DNA from: CAZHEV01 sp964531335 [NCBI: uncultured bacterium]
GTDB lineage: Bacteria; Eisenbacteria; RBG-16-71-46; CAZHEV01
Assembly (NCBI GenBank): GCA_964531335.1
Contig: CAZHEV010000009.1
Coordinates: forward strand, 1 to 64,000
Direction: 5' to 3'
DNA length: 64,000 bases
The notes under the pieces are model-generated. The model made no database searches and was not told the DNA's origin. It saw only the letters and a program-made list of their open reading frames with translations. Both the position numbers and the translations under genes were made by a program. Below are positions 54,495 through 62,833 of this stretch, piece after piece (position 1 is the stretch's first letter; each line of letters opens with the position of its first letter).

Positions 54495-56117
54495 ATGCGC
54501 GGAGAAACGGGCGCCGACACGCCACACGACAAGATAGAGCATCTTTACCTGGCCCTTCGCTCCATTCGCGAGGTTGACAGGCTGCTCATCAAAGTAAAGG
54601 ACCGTCCCAGGCTGCTCCAAGAGATCTGCGACGCCCTCATCAGGAACCGCAGCTACTACAACGCCTGGATCGTGCTTATCGACGATTCCGGCAGGGTGCT
54701 CTCGACGGCCGAGGCCGGCCTGGGCGAAGGCTTCCGCCCGATGGTGGAGCGGCTGCGCGGGGGACGGTTCACCGAATGCGGCCGCCGCGCCCTCGGCCGG
54801 CCCAAGGTGGTGGTGGTGAACGACCCCTACGAGAGCTGCACGGACTGTCCGCTGTCGGAGAAGTACAGCGGGCGATCCGCCATGACCGTGCGCCTGGAGA
54901 ACGCGGGAAAGGTGTTCGGACTGTTGTGCGTGTCCCTGCCGCGGCCCTACGCGGAGAACGAGGAGGAGCTGGAGCTGCTCCAGGAGATAGCCGGCGATAT
55001 AGCCTACGGACTCAACAAGCTGGCGCTCGAGGAGGACCTGGAGGCCAACAGGCAGAGGTTCCGGGACGTCGTGGAGAGCTCGCCCACGGGCATATTGATA
55101 GTACAGGATGACCAGGTCGTGTACAGAAACCCCGAACAGGAACGGATCTCCGGTTTCCGAAACAAGGTGGACACGGAGCTCGAGATCGACAACGTCCACC
55201 CCGACGACATGGCGGAGGTGAGGAAGGCCTACCAGCGGGTCAGGTCCGGGGAGGTCGGGACCTTGGAGGCGGACTTCCGCGTCTATCCGGCAGGCAAGAT
55301 GAACAGCCGGGCGGACATGAAATGGGTCTATTGCAGGGCGAGCAGGATAGAGTACCGGGGCGCAGACGCCGTGTTGATAAACATGGTGGACGTCTCGAGG
55401 ACCAAGGAGCTGGAGCAGCTCGTCATGGTCAAGGACAAGATGGCGTCCCTGGGGCACATAGCGGCGGGCATAGCGCACGAGATCCGCAACCCTCTTTCCG
55501 GAATAAACATATACCTCAACACGCTGGAGAACGTGCTGGGGGATCCGGACAACCTGGAGATCCAACGCAAGATCCTGCGGCAGATACAGTCAGCCTCGCG
55601 CAAGATCGAGCTGATAATAAAGAGGGTGATCGATTTCTCCAGGCCGGCGGAACCCAAGCTGGTGCTTGCGGACGTCAACCGGCCGATCAAGGAGGCACTA
55701 GATCTATCGTCAGTGGCCATGAGAAAAAACGGCGTGCGCCTGATCAAATCTCTGGAGGAGGACCTTCCCCGCTGCCAGATAGACCGCACCTTGATCGAGG
55801 AAGTGGTACTCAATCTAATCACGAACGCGGCCGAGGCGATGAAGAACTCCGAGGGAGAGAAGATAATAGAGGTGGCCTCCACCTCCAGCGACGGGTTCGT
55901 GACGGTGAAAGTCTCCGACTCCGGGCCGGGCATACCGGCCGACCTCAGAACCAAGGTGTTCGAGCCCTTCTACACCACAAAGAGGAAAGGGACAGGCATC
56001 GGACTCAGCCTTTGCCATCGCATCATAACCGATCACGGGGGCAACCTGGCGGTCGGCGCAAGCAAGTGGTCCGGCGCGGAGTTCGTGATCAAGCTCCCCG
56101 TAGAGGCGGACGCATGA
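54495..56117 (+). CDS. NtrB-type sensor histidine kinase (GAF-PAS-HisKA-HATPase)
   Basis: A soluble 540-residue kinase. GAF about 40-190, PAS about 195-310, HisKA with H328 (AGIAHEIRNPLSGI), HATPase with NLITNAAEAMKNSEG and DSGPGIPADLRTKVFEPFYTTKRKGTGIGLSL. There is no TM segment. The GAF carries CTDCPL and an upstream Cys in TECGRRAL; the C-x2-CP motif recurs in the PAS domains of the kinase at 62834. The stop overlaps the response regulator start by 4 bp (ATGA). Together they are likely to regulate the respiratory operon at 57862. Confidence 0.92.
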   Translation: MRGETGADTPHDKIEHLYLALRSIREVDRLLIKVKDRPRLLQEICDALIRNRSYYNAWIVLIDDSGRVLSTAEAGLGEGFRPMVERLRGGRFTECGRRALGRPKVVVVNDPYESCTDCPLSEKYSGRSAMTVRLENAGKVFGLLCVSLPRPYAENEEELELLQEIAGDIAYGLNKLALEEDLEANRQRFRDVVESSPTGILIVQDDQVVYRNPEQERISGFRNKVDTELEIDNVHPDDMAEVRKAYQRVRSGEVGTLEADFRVYPAGKMNSRADMKWVYCRASRIEYRGADAVLINMVDVSRTKELEQLVMVKDKMASLGHIAAGIAHEIRNPLSGINIYLNTLENVLGDPDNLEIQRKILRQIQSASRKIELIIKRVIDFSRPAEPKLVLADVNRPIKEALDLSSVAMRKNGVRLIKSLEEDLPRCQIDRTLIEEVVLNLITNAAEAMKNSEGEKIIEVASTSSDGFVTVKVSDSGPGIPADLRTKVFEPFYTTKRKGTGIGLSLCHRIITDHGGNLAVGASKWSGAEFVIKLPVEADA

Positions 56118-57505
56118 AGATCACCTACACCATATACATCGTGGACGACGAGGAGACGATCCGCGAGGGGATCGCGCTCGAGATGGGCCGGGATTACAAG
56201 GTGATCGCGTTCGCCGACGCGGAGTCGGCCCTCGCCGCGCACGCCGACAGTCCTCCCGATGTGATCCTGCTGGACATAGGGCTGCCCGGCATGGACGGGG
56301 TCGAAGCGCTGGAGAGGTTCAAGGACCTGGCCCCGCAGGTTCCCGTGGTTATGATCACCGCCTACGAGGACATACAGACGGTGATAGCCGCGATGAAGCT
56401 CGGGGCATACGACTACGTCGTAAAGCCCATCCACATGGACTCGCTCCGGGTCACGGTGAGAAACGCGGCCGAGAGCATACGGCTGCGCAAGGAGGTCCGG
56501 CTCCTGCAGGAGAGATATCTCAAGGAAGAGATCCCTTTCTTCGTCGGCGAGAGCAACGCCATGCAGGACGTCATGGAGCTCATTGACATGGTCGCCGGGA
56601 GCCCCGACACCCCGGTGCTGATCGCCGGCGAGACGGGCACGGGCAAGGAGCTGCTCGCCGGCGCCATACACTACCGCAGCCCGAACTTCAAGGGCCCTCT
56701 CGTAACGGTCAATTGCGCGGCCATCCCCATGGACCTGATCGAAAGCGAGCTCTTCGGCTATGAGAAAGGCGCGTTCAGCGGCGCCAGGGCCGAGGGCAAG
56801 AAGGGCCTGATAGAGGAGTCGGCCGGCGGGACGCTCTTCCTCGACGAGGTCGGCGACCTCAGCCCCCAGGCGCAGGCGAAGCTGCTCAGGTTCCTCGAAG
56901 AAGGCGAGTTCTACCGCGTGGGAGGCACGCGGACGGTTAAGGTGGCGACCAGGGTCGTGTCGGCCACCAACAAGGACCTCGCCTCGATGATCGACCGAGA
57001 GCACTTCAGAAAGGACCTCTACTTCAGGCTCGGCGTCATACGGGTCGAGGTCCCGTCTCTCAACGAGCGCAAGGACGACATAATGCCGCTGGCCGAGCAT
57101 TTCCTGCTCGAGTTCAGTCGCAAGTTCAACAAGCCGGTGGAGGGCTTCGAGGACGAAGCCGCCCGGTCGCTTGTGAGCCGCAACTGGGTGGGGAACGTCC
57201 GCGAGCTGAAAAACTGCATCGAACGGGGCGTGCTGACGTGCAAGGGAAAGCTGCTTGGAACCCGCGATCTGGGCATCGCGGAGGATAAATCCCCCTACGC
57301 GGGCCAAACGGAGGGAATCGACGAGCGCTTCCCACCTGTCACCCCCGAAGGCGTGGATTTCTCCGCTCTCAGACAGTACTTCGACAAGCGCTACTTCGAA
57401 GAAGCATTGAGGCTGGCCGGAGGAAACGAGAGCAAGGCCGCCCGGCTACTTGGGATGAACCACCACACCTTCCGCTACCAGAGAAAGAAGCTCGAGGAGG
57501 GCTGA
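56114..57505 (+). CDS. Sigma-54-dependent NtrC-family response regulator
   Basis: A 463-residue regulator: receiver (about 1-125, phospho-Asp in VILLDIGLPGMDG, Lys in YVVKPIHMDSL), AAA+ domain with Walker A GETGTGKE near 172, the sigma-54 contact motif GAFSGA, GGTLFLDEVGDL, and a Fis-type helix-turn-helix (NESKAARLLGMNHHTFRYQRKKL). The start overlaps the kinase stop; an open frame further upstream inside the kinase is only a shadow. Next downstream is a sigma-54-type promoter. Confidence 0.95.
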   Translation: MKITYTIYIVDDEETIREGIALEMGRDYKVIAFADAESALAAHADSPPDVILLDIGLPGMDGVEALERFKDLAPQVPVVMITAYEDIQTVIAAMKLGAYDYVVKPIHMDSLRVTVRNAAESIRLRKEVRLLQERYLKEEIPFFVGESNAMQDVMELIDMVAGSPDTPVLIAGETGTGKELLAGAIHYRSPNFKGPLVTVNCAAIPMDLIESELFGYEKGAFSGARAEGKKGLIEESAGGTLFLDEVGDLSPQAQAKLLRFLEEGEFYRVGGTRTVKVATRVVSATNKDLASMIDREHFRKDLYFRLGVIRVEVPSLNERKDDIMPLAEHFLLEFSRKFNKPVEGFEDEAARSLVSRNWVGNVRELKNCIERGVLTCKGKLLGTRDLGIAEDKSPYAGQTEGIDERFPPVTPEGVDFSALRQYFDKRYFEEALRLAGGNESKAARLLGMNHHTFRYQRKKLEEG

Positions 57506-57599
57506 TCGCTCTCGCAAACGCTCCAAGGCCGCCACCCCCACGAGCACGGCCCGCTCGACGGCCGTCGGCAACGGAGCTGATCGCTCTGGTAATTGCTCT
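57501..57599. repeat. Two 24-bp upstream direct repeats, candidate activator sites
   Basis: Copies at 57501-57524 and 57576-57599 share GCTGATCGCTCT and a second GCTC, about 18 of 24 positions, 75 bp apart. Each copy holds a half-site like TCGCTCT repeated 12 bp later. The first overlaps the NtrC stop codon. They lie about 110-210 bp upstream of the sigma-54 promoter, a typical distance for enhancer sites. Confidence 0.55.
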
Positions 57600-57707
57600 A
57601 TGAGATCTTAGAAGAACTTCGAAACGTAACTGCCTCCCGAGGCCCGCCCGCCGCGGCCCGCAATAGATAATCCGTTGAAAACAAGTTAGATAGCATCGCA
57701 GATCCCG

Positions 57708-57724
57708 CTGGCACGATCCCTGCA
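57708..57724 (+). promoter_or_regulatory. Sigma-54 promoter of the redox-complex operon
   Basis: CTGGCACG-ATCC-CTGCA: GG at 57710-57711 and GC at 57722-57723 with the required 10-bp spacing and one mismatch to TGGCACG-N4-TTGCA. Predicted start near 57735, about 125 bp upstream of the first gene. The flanking gap 57506-57861 has no gene. Confidence 0.8.
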
Positions 57725-57861
57725 GTACATCGAAGCCGAAAGCAGCACCCCCACGCTTCCGCCCGCGGAGCCGGGACCTCGCCAGGTGCCGTCCCCGTCC
57801 TTCGGCGGATCACAGACCCGGGCCAAGGGCAGGACACAACCAACCGGAGAGTTGCAAGCGC

Positions 57862-59250
57862 ATGAAGACCAAGCAGCAGCCAAAGTACAGCTTCATCGTC
57901 GAGCCCATGGAGATCGAGGATCGGCCGAAACGTTTTCTGGAGGCGTTCGCGGCCATCCTCCGCCACTCCAACTACGGGCCGGTACTGGATTCATACCTGC
58001 GGATTCGCGCGAAGTGCTCCATGTGCACCGTCGACTGCCAGGTGTTTCAGGCCAGCGGCGATCCTCAAGATATACCATGCCTGAGATCGGAGCTTCTTCT
58101 GTCGGTCTACCGGCGGTACTTCACCCTCTCGGGGATGCTCAAGCCGCCGCTCTTCGACACCTTCAGGTTGACCGACGAGTACATAGACAAGATGGCGGAG
58201 GCCTACTACCGGTGCACCGCCTGCAAGAGGTGCAAGTACTCCTGCCCGCTGGGCATCGACCACGCCCTGATCACCCACCTGGCCAGGTGGATACTGGCGG
58301 AGATAGACCTCGTGCCCAAGGCGTTGAAGGTGGCGGTGAGGGAGCAGCTCGAAGGAGACACGCACAACACCTCCGCCATACCGGTGGTGGGCATGAAGGA
58401 CACCTGCGAGTTCCTCGAGGAGGAGCTGGAGGAGATCTACCCAGGCGCGGGCATATCGTTTCCCATCGACGTGGAAGGCGCCGAGTACGTCTTCTTCCCC
58501 GCGGTCTCCGATTACCTCCTCGAAGCCGACACCCTGATGGGCAACGCGGCGATGCTCCACGCGATCGGGGCCTCCTGGACCATAGGCAGCGGGTGTTTCG
58601 ACGGCATAGACTACGGCCTTTTCTATTCGGACCGGATGTGGGAGCGGATCATAAAAGCGCAGGTGGCGGAGATACACAGGCTCGGCGGCAAGAAGATGTT
58701 GATAGGAGAATGCGGGCACGCCTCCCGCGCGGCCCGCGAGGGGATGGCCAACTTCATCACCCCCGACGACCGGGTCCCGGTGATAAACATAATGGAGGTC
58801 GTCCACGAGAACTTCACCTCCGGAAAGCTGAACCTTATCGAGGACGCGATCTCCGAGCGCACCACCTATCACGACCCCTGCAACATATCCAGGAAGGGTT
58901 GGATCGTGGAGCAACCCAGGGTCGTCCTCCGTCACATATGCAAGGACTTCGTGGAGATGCATCCTAAAGGAACTGACAACTACTGCTGCGGAGGAGGCGG
59001 CGGAACGGTGTCCATAGACGAGATAAGGAAGTTCAGGACGTCCGTGGGCGGCGGGACCAAGGCAAAGCAGATCGCCGCCACCGGAGCCAAGATAATCGTC
59101 GCCCCGTGCGCCAACTGCAAGAAGCAGATAGACGAGGTCATCGCCGACCACAAGCTCGACATAGAGAGAAAAGGCCTGCATGACCTTCTACTCAAGGCGA
59201 TCGTCATGCCCGACGGGCAGAGGCCGCAGGAGCCCGAAGGCGGGATGTGA
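57862..59250 (+). CDS. HdrD/DsrK-like iron-sulfur protein with CCG domain
   Basis: A 462-residue cytoplasmic-type subunit. N-terminal iron-sulfur sites are C52-x2-C55-x3-C59 with C73, and C118-x2-C121-x2-C124-x3-C128 (CTACKRCKYSCPLG). The CCG domain has HDPCNIS, the C375-C376-G motif (YCCGGGGG) and C416-x2-C419 (APCANCKKQ), the pattern that binds a catalytic noncubane 4Fe-4S cluster in HdrB/HdrD. Homologues are DsrK, HmcF and TmcB; a disulfide-like or thiol substrate is the family expectation. First gene of the operon. It has no TM segment. Confidence 0.88.
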   Translation: MKTKQQPKYSFIVEPMEIEDRPKRFLEAFAAILRHSNYGPVLDSYLRIRAKCSMCTVDCQVFQASGDPQDIPCLRSELLLSVYRRYFTLSGMLKPPLFDTFRLTDEYIDKMAEAYYRCTACKRCKYSCPLGIDHALITHLARWILAEIDLVPKALKVAVREQLEGDTHNTSAIPVVGMKDTCEFLEEELEEIYPGAGISFPIDVEGAEYVFFPAVSDYLLEADTLMGNAAMLHAIGASWTIGSGCFDGIDYGLFYSDRMWERIIKAQVAEIHRLGGKKMLIGECGHASRAAREGMANFITPDDRVPVINIMEVVHENFTSGKLNLIEDAISERTTYHDPCNISRKGWIVEQPRVVLRHICKDFVEMHPKGTDNYCCGGGGGTVSIDEIRKFRTSVGGGTKAKQIAATGAKIIVAPCANCKKQIDEVIADHKLDIERKGLHDLLLKAIVMPDGQRPQEPEGGM

Positions 59251-59296
59251 CGCCGCAGTCCGCCGGGCCCGACCGGGATACAGGAGGGGAGAACAG

Positions 59297-59998
59297 ATGG
59301 AGCAATGGCTGGAGTGGGCGCGAGGCCCGTTCTTCAGATTGTCGATGGCCTTGCTGGTCCTCGGCGTTCTGAGATTGATCGTGCTCAACGCAATCAACAT
59401 CGCCAACGTCCTGTCCCACGCCAGGGACAAGGACATCCCCTGGAAGACGGTGATCAGCGACACGGCCGTCTGGTTGCTGCCGTACAAGAAGGCGAGGAGC
59501 CATGCCTTCTTCTCCCTGGCGTCGGTTGTCTTCCACGTCTCGGCCATAGTAACCCCCATCTTCCTCGCCGCGCACATACGCCTGTGGCAGCGAGGGCTGG
59601 GTATAAGCTGGCCCGCCTTGCCGCAAGCAATAGCGGACTACCTTACTTTGCTGGCGCTGGCGACGATAGCCGTCCTGTTCGTCAAGCGGGTCTCCGCCAA
59701 GATGACCAGGGCCCTCAGCAGCGCGCAGGATTATCTGATACCGCTGTTGATCGCGGTTCCCTTCGCCAGCGGCTACCTGGCGATGCATCCGGGCATCAAC
59801 CCCTTCGCCTACGACGCCACTATGTTGGTCCACGTGTTTTCGGGAAACATGGTGCTGATTCTGATCCCGTTCTCGAAACTCAGCCACGCGGTCCTCTTCC
59901 CGACGACACAGCTTACATCCGAGGTGGCCTGGCATCTGGCCCCGGACTCGGGGGCCAGGATCGCCGCGACCTTGGGCAAGGAAAGTGAACCGATATGA
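59297..59998 (+). CDS. NarI/DsrM-like membrane cytochrome b subunit
   Basis: A 233-residue protein with about five TM helices. Histidines at the ends of paired helices (VVFHVSAIVTPIFLAAHI and LVHVFSGNMVLILIPFSKLSHAV) are placed to ligate two b hemes as in NarI, DsrM, HmcE and TmcC. It would link the quinone pool to the HdrD-like subunit. The ATG with GGGGAG upstream is chosen; the frame is open further upstream without membrane character. The stop overlaps the next gene by 4 bp. Confidence 0.85.
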   Translation: MEQWLEWARGPFFRLSMALLVLGVLRLIVLNAINIANVLSHARDKDIPWKTVISDTAVWLLPYKKARSHAFFSLASVVFHVSAIVTPIFLAAHIRLWQRGLGISWPALPQAIADYLTLLALATIAVLFVKRVSAKMTRALSSAQDYLIPLLIAVPFASGYLAMHPGINPFAYDATMLVHVFSGNMVLILIPFSKLSHAVLFPTTQLTSEVAWHLAPDSGARIAATLGKESEPI

Positions 59999-60891
59999 TT
60001 GTTAAGAACATGGCCATACTGAACGACGCGACGAAATGCATCGGATGCGAGCAGTGCGTCGATGCTTGCCGGGAAGCGAACGGCCTGCCGAAGGAGAAGC
60101 CCTGGAGGTGGGTCGGGAAAATTGACGATCTATCCAGCGCGCGATGGACCACCGTGGACCGAAAGCACACGGAGAAAGGCGACCGCTTCCTCCGCCGCCA
60201 GTGCCTGCACTGCGCGGAGCCGGCCTGCGAGTCCGTTTGCATTGTGGGCGCCCTGAAGAAGACCCCGGAGGGGCCGGTCGTGTACAACGAGGACATCTGC
60301 ATAGGTTGCCGGTACTGCATGATCGCGTGCCCCTGGGAGATACCCAGGTATAGCTGGGAGGACAGGGTCCCCTATGTCCAGAAATGCCACATGTGCTACG
60401 AGCGCGTGCTGAAGGAGGGAAAGGTCCCGGCGTGCGTCGAGGCCTGCCCCGTCGAGGCTACTATCTTCGGGGAGCGGGATGAGATCATGAAGGAGGCTCA
60501 GCGCCGCATATCCGAGGCTCCCGACGAATACATCCACAAGATATGGGGCGCCAAGGAGGTCGGCGGGACTTCGGTCCTCTACATCTCGGACTTCGAGCTC
60601 AAGCTCACCGGCCTGGAGGCCCCCGTGGTGGACACCGAACCGATGCCGCATCGCACGACGAAGATCCTTCATCAGATGCCCATGGTCTTCGTGGGGATGA
60701 GCATGCTCATGGGCGGGGTGTACTGGATAATCAAGCGCCGCCGGCAAAACATGGCACGGGCCGACGGCGATTCGGCGGAACCCGGCTCGGCCCGGGGGGG
60801 CGTGGAACAGGACGGCGGCGCGGAGATCGAGCACACCGGCGAGGGCGCACCGGAGTCGCGGGAAGATACGGAACGCGAGTCTCGCGAATAA
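59995..60891 (+). CDS. HybA/DsrO-like four-cluster ferredoxin subunit with C-terminal TM
   Basis: A 298-residue protein. Sixteen cysteines in four groups (C15-C25, C70-C82, C102-C112, C131-C151) fit four 4Fe-4S clusters, as in HmcB, DsrO, HybA. One TM segment at about 228-246 is followed by KRRR, then an acidic low-complexity tail of 48 residues. There is no Tat or Sec signal at the N-terminus, unlike DsrO and HybA, which are exported. It overlaps the upstream gene by 4 bp. Confidence 0.88.
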   Translation: MIVKNMAILNDATKCIGCEQCVDACREANGLPKEKPWRWVGKIDDLSSARWTTVDRKHTEKGDRFLRRQCLHCAEPACESVCIVGALKKTPEGPVVYNEDICIGCRYCMIACPWEIPRYSWEDRVPYVQKCHMCYERVLKEGKVPACVEACPVEATIFGERDEIMKEAQRRISEAPDEYIHKIWGAKEVGGTSVLYISDFELKLTGLEAPVVDTEPMPHRTTKILHQMPMVFVGMSMLMGGVYWIIKRRRQNMARADGDSAEPGSARGGVEQDGGAEIEHTGEGAPESREDTERESRE

Positions 60892-60911
60892 ACGGAGGGA
60901 ACAATCTGAGG

Positions 60912-62819
60912 ATGAAGGTACGAATCACAAAGATGATCTTGTGGTCGCTGGCCGGTCTCGGTTTCACAATAGTCTTGCTGCGAATACTGAACGGCCCGGG
61001 CTCGGTGACGGCGTTGTCGGATATCATCCCCTGGGGGATGTGGAAGGGGATGGGCGTGGTGGCGCTGGTTCCGATAGGCGGCGCCGGCTTCACGTTGGCC
61101 ATGCTGGTCTATATCTTCAACCTGCAGAGATTCAGGCCGCTGATCAGGGGGGCGGTGCTGCTGGGCCTGATCTGCTACTCGAGCGTCGCGTTCGGCCTGT
61201 CCATGGACATCGGCATATGGTGGCGGATAGTCTTCCCGGTATTTCACTGGCAATATCACTCGGTTCTCTTCGAGATCGCCTGGTGCATAATGCTCTACCT
61301 TCTCGTCCTGGCGGCGGAGTTCGGGCACACCGTGTTCCATAGGCTGGGGTGGAAAAAGCCGTTCGCCGTTGTGGAGAAGCTGAGCATAGGCCTGGTGATC
61401 TTCGGCATATCCCTCTCCACGCTGCATCAGTCGTCGTTGGGCACGCTTTTCCTGGCGACCCCTTTCCGCCTCCATCCTCTATGGCATACCGATTGGCTGC
61501 CCGTGCTGTTCTTCGTGTCGTCGATGGCCCTCGGCTGCCTGACAATATCGTTCGTAACCATAGTCGTTTATTGGCTCTACGGCGGCAAGACCCCCATGAA
61601 GGCCATAGCGGGCCTGGGGCGAATTTCCGCGTACCTCATGGTCGCATACCTGGCCGTCAAGTTCGGACAGATCCTGGCCTCCGGAGAGGCGGGACTGCTG
61701 TTCCAAGGAACCTGGGATACCGCGAACTTCTGGATCGAGGTGGCGCTCAGCGCGGCCCTTCCAGCGGCCCTCCTGTTCCGGTCAAGGTACAGGTGGAGCA
61801 CGACGGCCATGTTCTGGATAAGCCTGTGCGCGATCCTGGGCATGTCCCTCAACAGAATCAACGTGGCCGGCCTGGCCACACTCGGCCTGACCGAGGCCAT
61901 CTACTTCCCCGCATGGACTGAATGGGCCATGACGCTCGGCATTCTCTCGGCGGCCGGCCTCTTCTATTTGTTCTGCGTCGAGTACTTCGGGATCTTCGAA
62001 AACCTGGGAACGAAAATCGACCGGGAATCGACAGAGCCGGCGAGCTTCGACCCCTTGGACTCGAAGGCCCTCTACTTCGGCGGCCAGCGTCTCGGCGCCT
62101 TCAGATTGTATTCGGCGGCATTCGTGCTCGCCGCGGCGCTTTCTTTCGGCCTGGTCTCCAGGGACGCGGTCCACGGCGTCTCTCCGGTGAAGACCCCCGC
62201 GGACGATCCGAGATGGGTCCAGGTGTCCAAGACCGGGGGCGCGGACGGATCGAGTGCGACGTTCGCGGTGGTCGACGTGCCCGGGAACCCCAACTTGCTG
62301 GACCCGGTTATGCTCCTGGACAGCAACAGGGACGGAAGATACGTGGTCTTCGATCACGAGCAGCACGTGGCCCGGTACGACGAATGGAAGAGCTGCGCAA
62401 ATTGCCATCACATGAGCGTGCCTTACGACGAATATACGGGCTGCTACGAGTGTCACAGCGACATGTATCTGTCCGTCAACATTTTCGATCACGACTTACA
62501 CGTGGAGAAGACCGGCGGGAACCCCCATTGCATTGACTGCCACACGGACTTGGCCGCTCCCAAGGTCATCGAGAACACGAAGCCGTGTCTCGAGTGCCAC
62601 GAAGGGATGGTCAATGAGGGCAGCCGGGTCGAGCACAGCTCCCCGCGCATAGATCCACTGACCGTGGGATACATGGACGCGCTTCACGGGCTCTGTATCG
62701 ACTGCCACGAGGAGGTTCAGGAGTCCATGGAGGAGCCCACGGAAGAGCTGTCCCGCTGTGCGCACTGTCACCGCGCGCTGCCGGACCTCGCCGACGAGGC
62801 GTGGCGGCGCCAACGCTAG
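60912..62819 (+). CDS. NrfD/DsrP-like membrane protein fused to a hexaheme cytochrome c
   Basis: A 635-residue fusion. Residues 1-410 hold about ten TM helices of the NrfD/HybB/DsrP type (IPWGMWKGMGVVALVPIGGAGF and the HWQYHSVLFEIAWCIMLY region) that bind quinol. The C-terminal 140 residues carry six CxxCH motifs: CANCH (C495), CYECH, CIDCH, CLECH, CIDCH, CAHCH (C616), a class III/cytochrome c7-like layout. A segment ending VSRDAVHG links the parts. The ATG at 60912 follows GAGG. In DsrMKJOP and Hmc the cytochrome is a separate gene. It would face the periplasm. Confidence 0.87.
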   Translation: MKVRITKMILWSLAGLGFTIVLLRILNGPGSVTALSDIIPWGMWKGMGVVALVPIGGAGFTLAMLVYIFNLQRFRPLIRGAVLLGLICYSSVAFGLSMDIGIWWRIVFPVFHWQYHSVLFEIAWCIMLYLLVLAAEFGHTVFHRLGWKKPFAVVEKLSIGLVIFGISLSTLHQSSLGTLFLATPFRLHPLWHTDWLPVLFFVSSMALGCLTISFVTIVVYWLYGGKTPMKAIAGLGRISAYLMVAYLAVKFGQILASGEAGLLFQGTWDTANFWIEVALSAALPAALLFRSRYRWSTTAMFWISLCAILGMSLNRINVAGLATLGLTEAIYFPAWTEWAMTLGILSAAGLFYLFCVEYFGIFENLGTKIDRESTEPASFDPLDSKALYFGGQRLGAFRLYSAAFVLAAALSFGLVSRDAVHGVSPVKTPADDPRWVQVSKTGGADGSSATFAVVDVPGNPNLLDPVMLLDSNRDGRYVVFDHEQHVARYDEWKSCANCHHMSVPYDEYTGCYECHSDMYLSVNIFDHDLHVEKTGGNPHCIDCHTDLAAPKVIENTKPCLECHEGMVNEGSRVEHSSPRIDPLTVGYMDALHGLCIDCHEEVQESMEEPTEELSRCAHCHRALPDLADEAWRRQR

Positions 62820-62833
62820 GAATGGGATATCAA

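Noticed and set aside
55322-56113. N-terminal extension of the NtrC-type regulator inside the kinase gene
   Set aside because: Overlaps the kinase in another frame and lacks any domain; the ATGA overlap and receiver start at 56114 fix the gene start.
57991-59181. A 396-residue minus-strand open frame
   Set aside because: Antisense to the HdrD-like gene; no recognisable motif.
57862-62819. Identification as true DsrMKJOP of dissimilatory sulfite reduction
   Set aside because: No dsrA, dsrB or dsrC in the window and the cytochrome is hexaheme and fused; only a module-level resemblance is supported.
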